Assembly (NCBI GenBank): GCA_032158295.1 | Contig: CM063251.1 | Span: forward strand, 11,695,016 to 11,759,015 | Length of the DNA stretch: 64,000 bases | Source: Pycnopodia helianthoides | Taxonomy: Eukaryota > Echinodermata > Asteroidea > Forcipulatida > Asteriidae | Direction of reading: 5' to 3' | In this document: one piece after another, positions 55,815 to 64,000 of the stretch | Layout of the letters: every line of letters begins with the position of its first letter | Position numbering within the stretch: position 1 is the first letter of the stretch | The notes under the pieces: generated by a model | Databases searched by the model: none | The model's input: the letters and a program-made list of their open reading frames with translations, nothing else | What the model was told of the DNA's origin: nothing | Translations under genes and position numbers: made by a program

Positions 55815-57130
55815 TCTAGAGCATAACTCGAGATTAAAAATTGAATTGAACTTTGAAACTCAACAGACAACTGAACCTCAATATGAAGACGGCAAAAACT
55901 TGATGACGTCATGATGACGTAATCAGGTGTCTAATTACAAAGGTTTTAAAGTTGAAAAATAACCATTTGCTATTCATTGTATATCCTTGAATTTGAAAGC
56001 TATGCTGTTCATAGTCGGATAGATCAAGTTAGATTCAAAAGTTAACGCCAAAATCGTATGACCTTTACTTCTGGTCGTACCTGAAGGTCAAAATGTGCCT
56101 TTGTTTTTTTTCAAAAAAGAAAAAATCAACTTCGGGGCATAACTCAAGATTTAAATTGAACTGAACCTTGAAACTCATCAGAAAATTGAACCTCAATATC
56201 AAGACTACACAAACTTGACGATGTCATGATGACATCATTAGTTATCGAATTACAATCAATCAAAGTTTAATATCTGTGAAAAAAAACATAACTAATGAAC
56301 CACAATCTGTACATCATCAGATAGGTCGTTAAAAGTTCAACAAACGCTACACAAAGTATGACACATTGACTTCTGGTTCAAACCTGAAGTTAAACATTTA
56401 AACAATTTAATATCTAAAAAAAACACGTATTTTTTCATCCTAATTTTTGCATCATGTTATATATAAGTGAACCTGCTCAAATTTTTGCACAGAGATGACA
56501 ATATTTTTACCTTTACATCTGGTCGAAAAAGGACGATAAAGCGTACGCTTAAGTTGACCCGTATTGACGATGTACGGTAGTGAAAGAACACATGTAAACA
56601 TAATGCTGTACGTGTACAGCCACGTGTACCTCGCAAGTGTAGTTTAGTTTACGTTGGACAGCTACCTGTTGGAATACATCGTCGCTCCATGTTCCATTGT
56701 ATATTGCACACCCAAAGATAGTCTGTCTAATAATTATTTGAAAAATTCATAACTCCTGTACCACACATTGGATTTTTACAATCTATACATCGTCTGAAAG
56801 GTCTTACTACACATATCACGCGCTACACAAAATTTGACCCCGTTTGACCTTGAATTCCGGTTGAAACTGGAAGTTGAAATTTAATTGTTTCAAAAAATCA
56901 TAACATCTGAATCAAACATTGGATTTTTACAATATACAATATTATCCACATTTGACCTTGACTTCTGGTTCAAACCTGAATTTGAATTTTTATATTGACA
57001 AAATATAACTCTTGAACCAGACATTGGATTGATAAGGTAAAAATTTCGTCACCAATTCATTCAATCCCAATTTTATGACATCACTCACCAACACCTTGTT
57101 TTTGTAATTGACAAGAACTGAATATCTAGT
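55815..57130. repeat. ~1.3-kb dispersed non-coding repeat, second copy
   Basis: Homologous to 16900-18015, with the same internal phrases (ATAACTC..., ATGACGTCATGATGAC, TTTGACCTTGA). It ends just before the exon 6 remnant of copy 3, in place of the normal intron 5 end. Confidence 0.6.
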
Positions 57131-59945
57131 TTTATTTATTTCTACATAAAATGTACAATGGCAGCAGTTCTTGTGATTGTAGCTCTTTTATACTTCCCTG
57201 ACAAGCCACCAACGCCGCCAAGCGTCTCGTCGACTGAAAAGCGAGAAAGTTTCACAGTAGGGACAATCACTGTTATCAAGTAAAGGACACTTTTTGTATT
57301 CTTGTCATAGACTCTTAAAAGTAGTACCAAAAAAGGGGATTTTAACTCAGAATATGCGTCATTGTGACACAGATTCCAGGTCAAATTGACACAGAAATTG
57401 GTGATCAGGCCCCATGGGACCCATATCCGGCCGGGTCAATTCTAACCCGGAAGTATTTAGAGTGTAGGATGTTTCCTTTGATGTATGTACCCAGTTTAGC
57501 AAAAAATTGGCTGCGATTGGCATGGATTACACTACCAAAGTACCATGGTGTCGTACTGTTTCGTTTATAGCTTGTGTTGCAAATAATTTCCCCTCATTAC
57601 ATCCCTGTTTTTTTTTTAGCTGTTCTTCTTTTGCCATACGTGAAGAACAGCCATCATTGAGTTAGCACTTCATTGCGTATTTCCTCACGAACTCTGTGCC
57701 TCTATGAAGACCAACTCAGCCACTTTGGTTACCTTACTGTTTCAATATAAAAATGAGCGCTATATTCCCCTTCCTCCGAGAAAAGCAATTAGTTAATAAA
57801 TTCACCATCGGTTGTGCATAACTTCAAATAAGAATATCATGTGAAATATTATTTCATTGTGACATTTGCTGTAATTGTTGCGGGAACAACCATGTACAAA
57901 ATCTCTTTTGGAAGAAGTGTTGGCCTTGAGAATAGCCATTTGGTTTTTACTCGACCGTTCAACTAGCGCGCTCTAGTCGTCTACAGGAAACAGTGCAGGC
58001 CTTGGATTTATGATCTTTTAGAGGGCAATTTTCTTTGTGCAAAAGTTCAACCCAATTGGAAGATCTTAAACTCTGTGGGAGTCAAGACCAGGGCAGCGCA
58101 GGCCATGACCTCCGTGGCCTTCGTTTAATTCCAGGCCCGCGGTAAACAGATTTACACCGTTACAAGAAATATCCACTCTCGTAGTGCAAGAGCCACGAAC
58201 TGAAATACATTATTTTATTTTGTTTTGCTGTTCCAGGAGTGTGTCATTCTGGATACCTGCTCTTTCCTTGTGTTTCAGTAGTGGCACTTTTTTGGGTTGG
58301 AACACTCAGCTAGTTCTTATATTTTACACTGCCCTGGGCGTTACACAGGTAAGGATACCGTCTGTTATAAGATTGGGGGAATAATACTGGTACATCATCG
58401 TTCGTAGGAGATTAAATCGATTCCCATCCTCTATTTTTCAGTAAACACACCCGTGAACCTTTCATTAAAGGAGGTATTGTTTAGGAATATCAACAACAAC
58501 AAAACTACTTGTGTTTTGTGAAGAGAGTTTCGTTTTGATTTGTTGCAATCTAGTTGCGCAACAGTGCTTTATGTCGTGTTGTGTTAAAATGTGTATTTCG
58601 TGGACACTATACAGTGTTTCAGACTAAAGTTGGAAAATTGGCGATGGTACAAACTTTTTAACTTGCTATTCTCCTGATATTTACCAATCCTGTACTGTTT
58701 TTTTTTTTTTTATATTCTTATAATATAGAGGCTGAACATTGTCAACTCTTTTTGTGTTTCAGCAAAATAAGCGATCATGTATTATCCAAGAAGACACACA
58801 AACAATCTTCTTTCAATGGTTAGACCAATAAACATATTTTGAAACATAACAAATAAGAGAGACGGTGTCACTGTAAATTTTACGTCAGCTTAATTAAAAG
58901 TATATATTTATGACACTCCTTATGCGCCTCATACCGGTAACATACCCAGACTATAGCACAAATTTACTCTCTAGATAGACGGTAAATTTAGCTATAGGGG
59001 ATTGATTTCAACTGTGCAGTCGGTCGTTTTGTCTTCCTCTTTTTAAAATGTATATGGTGACACTTTACTTTTTTTCGCCCAGCTATGTTAACGTCCCACG
59101 CTGTCAAGAAAACATAAACAACCAAAAAAGCCTTTGGTTGGTTACATTCCCTTTGAGAATTTATATGGTAAATGTGTAGTAGACGGGTAGTATAAACTAA
59201 CTCCCTTCTAAATTCCTTTGTAACTAATTTTCTCCACTGCAGAATACAATAGGATGGATCGGTTTCTATGCCAACATTGCGGCAACAATAGGGACTATAG
59301 TACTCGCAATGTAAGTGACACTAAGAAACTCCCGGGTCAGAAATGACCTGAATTCCTGGTTCCATGGGGGCCTGACCCATTTTGGATCAGACCCATTTTT
59401 GGATCAGACCGAAATTGGGTCAGGCCCACTGGGACCCGGAATCCGGGTTAATTCTGACCCTGGAGTTTTGAGAGTGTGGTACAGGGATAATCTTTTTAGC
59501 AAGTGAGCTTTCATGTTGAAACTACTGACCATTTTTTATTGACATCTTTACGTATACTTTTATGAGGCAAAACGTGTTAATTATTGTGTCCATTAACCCA
59601 GCTATCTACACTTTTTTATTTTAAATTGACAGTCATGTTTCTTACACAATTTACAGGATGCAAATTGTAGTCTTAAGCGTAGCTTCTCTTTTGAAAGAGA
59701 AGTTATACATAATTTGTAATAAAGAAGAACAATCTGTCCCTAGTTCACGATTGTTTTTTTTCTGAACAGATGTGTGGATATCTTGGGAGGACACATAAAG
59801 TTAATTCTCTTGCTATTGATGCTGGGATTGGTGGGAAACTGCACGTGGTGAGTGCTGCTGGCCATGCACTATATCCAGTTTAATATGGGCAAGTACTCAT
59901 TTTCTGCTTTCATTGTCAGTTTCAGGGTCGGTTTTGTGCATAGAA

Positions 59946-60055
59946 TTTCCAAGGACGGAGCAATAATGGTCGAGAGTCTTGCTGAAGGACATAAGTGTCT
60001 TGACCGGGACTCGGACCCACACTCTGCTGATCAGAAACACCAGAGCTCGAGTCAT
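59946..60055 (-). mobile_element. SINE remnant, copy 3 intron 9
   Basis: Keeps the AAGGACGGAGCAATAATGG to GACTCGGACCCACACTCTGC segment of the copy 1 SINE on the minus strand, with deletions at both sides. Confidence 0.55.
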
Positions 60056-60659
60056 GATTATTGCCAACTGATTGCCTGGGGTTTCCATATACGACAATCT
60101 ATTTTGTGTTATTGTTTTTTATAGTTTTTTTCTTATGATTTCTATCATGAGAAAAAAGAACAACAACTCTACTGAAATTTATTATTCTTTATTTTGCTTT
60201 ATAGCGAGTCTGTACATATCGTGCATCGCTATTGGTTTCTTTGCAAACGCCTTAATTCCACTGTATTTTGAAGTCACCGTAGAGGGCATGTATCCAATAT
60301 CCGAAGGAACAGTTAATACATGGATGTCGTAGTTGAATAACCTCTGGGTGCTGATCTTGGTGTTACTGCCGCAGATACTGGGAGTAGGTAAGGAATCCCA
60401 TAGCCTTTTCGAAGCCTCAGATTTCGGCTCAATCACCGATTTGAGGTCATGCATTTTCAATACGAAGTGCATGCATAGAGCCAACGGCAAAGCAGGGGCC
60501 GGCACCGAATGAAAAGGTGGTTTCGAAAAAGGCCTTGTTATGTTCAAACTCCTTGGTAGTTAAGCCACGGCTAGATTGAGCCCAACTTTATTTTAACAAA
60601 TATCGATGGGCCACAAGAGAAACTGACAGGGCAAATATAATTCAATTTGGGGTGAACGA

Positions 60660-60715
60660 AGACTAATGAGCCGCGATTGGGATTCGAACCCGCGACCTCC
60701 GGATTAAAGTGCCGG
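60660..60715 (-). repeat. tRNA-like remnant, copy 3 intron 10
   Basis: Best-kept T arm of the three: minus strand GGTCGCGGGTTCGAATCCC after CCGGCACTTTAATCCGGAGG. The box A half is lost. Confidence 0.5.
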
Positions 60716-61249
60716 TCTTCCTTGATTTATTTGCGAAATAAAAAGAAATAATTGTTCGCACTTGTAAAATATCAGCAACCACTCTTTCAAACATACATTC
60801 CATAATAATAAAGTGATCCGGTGCAGACAGACGAAAAATTGCATCAGTGAACACTAAATATAATGGCGGAATGTTCAATCCTGTCTAGGACGCCATTTGA
60901 AATTAACCGGGCCCCGTCAAACACACATTTTCTGAAAAACCTATAATGCTTTAATAGTAATTCAAATATCCAAGCTATATATTTATGGTGTACTAACTTA
61001 GAGGGACATTTACAATTACAAATAATAATTGTCTGCGCCTATTTTTGATTTGTGATGTTTCTTTAGGGCCATCATAACACACCCTTCTTTGAAATGGTAA
61101 TTCTATATATTTGTGTATATATTAATCCAGGTGTCATCCTCTGTTTCCCATTACTTCTGGCGTACAAAGAAAAATACAAACGTCTGAACCTTGACCCTCG
61201 TGACGAAATAGACGCAACATCATTCCGGAGCTCTTACACAGAGATATAG

Positions 61250-61935
61250 AGCACAAGACAAAGTAACTACTTTGTCAGGCAGCAAATCAACACCTACACA
61301 GTCAGGCAGTCAGGTACGGAAGCGTATTGCCGCCAAATGAATTTTAAAAATATCTCTCTTATCGTGTACGATACACGAGAGAGATTTTTTTTAATTTCAT
61401 GTGGCGGCAATACGCTTCCGTAGTCCGGAACCACTTCTTGCAATATTAAAACGCTGCAAGCTCGCCTGGTATGGTCACGTGTCCCGTCACCACTCCCCGT
61501 CAAAAAATCATTCTCCAAGGAACAGTCGAGGGCATGTAGTTAATAAGCAGGACAGTTCTTTTCAGAACTTAGTCTCCCGAATTCCGAAATCTACTCCACG
61601 GCAGTAGAATAAACAACAGGACAAGCTCTCAAAGAACAAATCTACACAGCACAGTAGACATATATGGGTTACCACAAACTTAATTAAAAAAATATGTATT
61701 TTTAATAATGGTATGATTTTTTATATGTAACACATAAGACGGCTTTCCCTTGTGTTCATTTGTAAGTTTTATACATGTACTCAGTTCCAAGTGTCTTTAT
61801 AGACATCCGATGCTACCGTCTTTGATCTAACATCTCGTCACACAGGGCAAATATCAGGTAACTGAGAGGCACTGCATGCACAAGGAACACTTGGGCAGCA
61901 CAAGAGACACTCTTCTAGCTGTAACTCGCTATCGC
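61250..61935. other. Downstream block of copy 3
   Basis: Equivalent to the sequence after copy 1, with the palindrome array reduced to one short unit (61360-61378). From about 61537 it matches 15396-15745, including an arm of the fold-back family. Confidence 0.5.
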
Positions 61936-61959
61936 CAAGATAGTAGGGTCAATTTACAG

Positions 61960-63460
61960 TTTGACCCCCAAAAAATTGTAACAAAAGGTTTTTCAACGGT
62001 TTCAGGTACTATTGGACATCCAAAATAACATAATAAAAATCTAAGAAAATCAGAGTACCGGAAAGCTGGTTTTTTCAAAATGGCGTCCAAGATGGCCGAC
62101 AATATCCTAAAAAGACTATAAGTCAATCATTATTCACCCTACAGTTGTAATGTTGGTGCCTGTCCAATGGTTTTAGGGGTCAGAGAACTCATTCAGACCA
62201 ACAAAAGGGTCATTGAATAATCAGGTAACCTAAAATTCCAAGATGGCGTCCAAAATGGCCGCAAAACACTAAAATGGCTACAAGTCACTTCATATTCACC
62301 CTTTGAGTTTAATTTTTTGTGACTATATCTATCTTGTATGGATCAAGAAACCCACTAAAGACCAATAAGAATTCAGTGAGTAATCAGGTAACCTAAAAAT
62401 CCAAGATGGGAAGGGGTTAGGGGTGTGGGAAGAAAGTATATGTACATGTAATTGGTATAATGGGGTAGGGTGGGTATGGGAAGGGGTTAGGGATGTTGGG
62501 AGTAGGTATATTTAGGTGGTATATCGGGTGTTGTGGATGTGAGGGAAGGAAGGCTAGGAAAAGGGACATGAGAAAATTGGTGGAGAGTGGGAAAAGGGGT
62601 TGATGGTAGGAGGAGTTGGGAAATGGTAAGGGGTAAGTGGTGAAAGAGGGAAGTGGTATGCTACTAATAGAACTAAAAATGAGGCTCTGAATGACTATTT
62701 ATTTAGTTTTGTATTATCACTATTTTTGTTAAGGACTTTTTCAGATAAGGGAATTATGAAATGCGAAATAATAGGGGTCTGTAACTGAATAAAATTTGCT
62801 GACTAATACTAAGAACCTGAGATGGAACCTTAAGTTCTGAAGGACATTTTAGAAAAGGGAAATATGAAGTGCGAAATACTAAGAAACTACATGTGACCGA
62901 ATTTGGTTTGTGGAACCTGACTAACACAATGAACCTGACTAATTACACGGAACCTGAGGTTGTGAAGGACATTTTAGAAAAGGGAAATATACTGCCATTT
63001 TGGATGCCATCTTAGATTTGCAGGTTACCTGATAACTCAATGAAACTTTCATTGGTCTGAATGTGTTTCTTGACCCCTAAAACATAACTGTAGACACCTA
63101 AATTGAAACTCTAATGTGAATAGTAAAAGACTTATAGTCATTTTTAGTGTATTTTAATGTATTAGCGGCAATTTTGGACGCCATCTTGGATTTTTAGGTC
63201 ACCTGATTACTCAATGACATTTTTACTGGTCTTAATGGAATTCTTGACCCCAAAAACATGGGTGTAGGCACCAAAATGATGACTCTAGGGTAAATAATAA
63301 ATGACTTACTGCCATTTTATTGTAATGGCGGCCATCTTGGACGCCATCTTTAAAATAACCTTTTTCCTTTGCTCCGAATTTCTTAGATTTTTCATATGTT
63401 ATTCTTGATGGTCAATACTACCATAATCCGTTAAAAAACCTTTTGTTACAATTTTGGGGG
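61960..63460. mobile_element. 1.5-kb palindromic element with internal subrepeats and G-rich core
   Basis: The left arm (about 61971-62400) and right arm (about 63000-63456) are inverted copies: AATTGTAACAAAAGGTTTTT near 61974 against its complement near 63439. Each arm holds about two 160-bp units containing AAGATGGCGTCCAAAATGGC and CAGGTAACCTAAAA. The core (62402-62660) is G-rich on the + strand. The equivalent place after copy 1 (about 15745) lacks it, so it is an insertion. A non-autonomous fold-back transposon is likely. No ORF. Confidence 0.75.
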
Positions 63461-63539
63461 GTTGAGGGGTATTTTTTCATAAATTGAAATACTAAGAAAA
63501 GAATAAGAAAATTGAAATCTGTATGAATTTTCTTATTGG

Positions 63540-63699
63540 AGATTGCCTGGAACTGGCGTCCTGTAAATTGCCTCGTGTGACATGGCCTTAACAGGAGTGT
63601 GATACGAGCAGTTTGGTCCCGACTAATAAATTTCCCCATATTTGACTGATGTGAGTCGCGGCCCTTCAGTTACTCTTCAAGTGTATTAACATGGCTCGC

Positions 63700-63730
<31 letters not shown>

Positions 63731-64000
63731 CTTCTTCTTCTTCTTCTTCTTCTTCTTCTTTTTTGTTGTTGTTTGGTGTGGGGGGTTCTCTTCTGATCGT
63801 GTTATTACTTCGTATATTGCAAAATTTTAGGCTTTCCTTATTTCTTGGTCACGTGATCAAAATATAAACAGGCCATAACTCAGATTTTAATCAAACGTGG
63901 ACAAAGTAAATCGTAAATTGTTGTTATTATTTTGTATTTATACATTATATTGGTTTGTTTTCTTCATCGTCACTACGCGGTGATCAATGGAATAGCCATT
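63540..64000. repeat. Resumed downstream block with (TTC)n
   Basis: Resumes similarity with 15785-16130. Contains an uninterrupted (TTC)n at about 63699-63760, then GGTCACGTGATC and CATAACTC. Here the TTC tract is not occupied by a LINE. Confidence 0.65.

Larger units (their letters stand above)
49358..57127. repeat. Repeat block inserted in intron 5 of copy 3, split by a LINE
   Basis: Intron 5 of copy 3 follows copy 1 up to about 49355 and again from about 57128. The material between starts with a small hairpin (GTGCTCGTGC, GCACGAACAC), runs into (TTC)n, is interrupted by the LINE, and resumes with (TTC)n and 1.3 kb related to 16900-18015. Confidence 0.6.
48918..61249 (+). pseudogene. SLC49A4-like: SLC49A4/DIRC2-like copy 3, 5'-truncated pseudogene
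   Basis: Exon equivalents: 5 at 48918-48985, 6 at 57150-57279, 7 at 58237-58348, 8 at 59243-59310, 9 at 59770-59888, 10 at 60205-60387, 11 at 61131-61249. Exons 1-4 are absent; similarity to the other copies begins near 48712. Lesions: the exon 6 acceptor AG has become AA; exon 9 has TGA at 59849-59851 where copies 1 and 2 have TGT; exon 10 has TAG at 60330-60332; exon 11 lacks 33 nt between two GTGTCATC repeats (in frame, loss of 11 residues of the last membrane helix). Intron 5 has grown to about 8.2 kb through a repeat carrying a full-length LINE. It keeps introns, so it is a duplicated and not a processed pseudogene. Confidence 0.9.

Noticed and set aside
55634..55914. Poly-Glu and poly-Leu open frames
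   Set aside because: Translations of the (TTC)n tract next to the LINE.

Overview
The window is eukaryotic DNA with small exons, long AT-rich introns and dense interspersed repeats. The protein families (an SLC49A4/DIRC2-like transporter and a secreted fibrinogen-domain lectin) and the repeat types (tRNA-headed SINEs, an Ngaro-type tyrosine-recombinase retrotransposon, a Tx1-clade LINE, many fold-back elements) suggest a marine invertebrate deuterostome, most likely an echinoderm. That assignment is inference; no marker settles it.

The window is built around a tandem family of SLC49A4/DIRC2-like major facilitator genes on the + strand. Copy 1 (3955-14240) has 11 exons that join into an open 504-residue reading frame. 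Copy 2 (18302-35056) keeps all 11 exons but has a 1-nt insertion in exon 1, and its intron 7 is swollen by a nested set of transposons. Copy 3 (48918-61249) begins at exon 5 and is a pseudogene with two stop codons, a lost splice acceptor and an in-frame deletion. A fourth, older relic of the last exon lies at about 16.68 kb. Introns keep the same positions and phases in the copies, including a GC-AG intron 9, so the duplication is segmental and not retroposition. Introns differ mainly by transposon insertions, and the paralogues give each other's pre-insertion alleles.

Between copies 2 and 3 lie a THAP-domain exon (minus strand, about 36.2-36.5 kb, frameshifted and with two zinc ligands replaced), a decayed LINE fragment with an internal 182-bp tandem duplication (40.2-40.6 kb), and a complete-looking four-exon fibrinogen-related gene (minus strand, 41771-44000, 334 residues: signal peptide, coiled coil, fibrinogen domain).

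Mobile DNA: an Ngaro-type element (25219-30758, minus) with intact ORFs and diagnostic split direct repeats sits inside a 37-bp terminal-inverted-repeat pair (24730-31145), which abuts a 558-bp fold-back element flanked by TA (31146-31703). A full-length Tx1-like LINE (about 49473-55703, both ORFs open) is inserted exactly within a (TTC)n microsatellite. A 1.5-kb palindromic element with internal 160-bp subrepeats (about 61.96-63.46 kb) lies downstream of copy 3. Regions 1-3650 and 44.8-48.7 kb hold no gene I can recognise.
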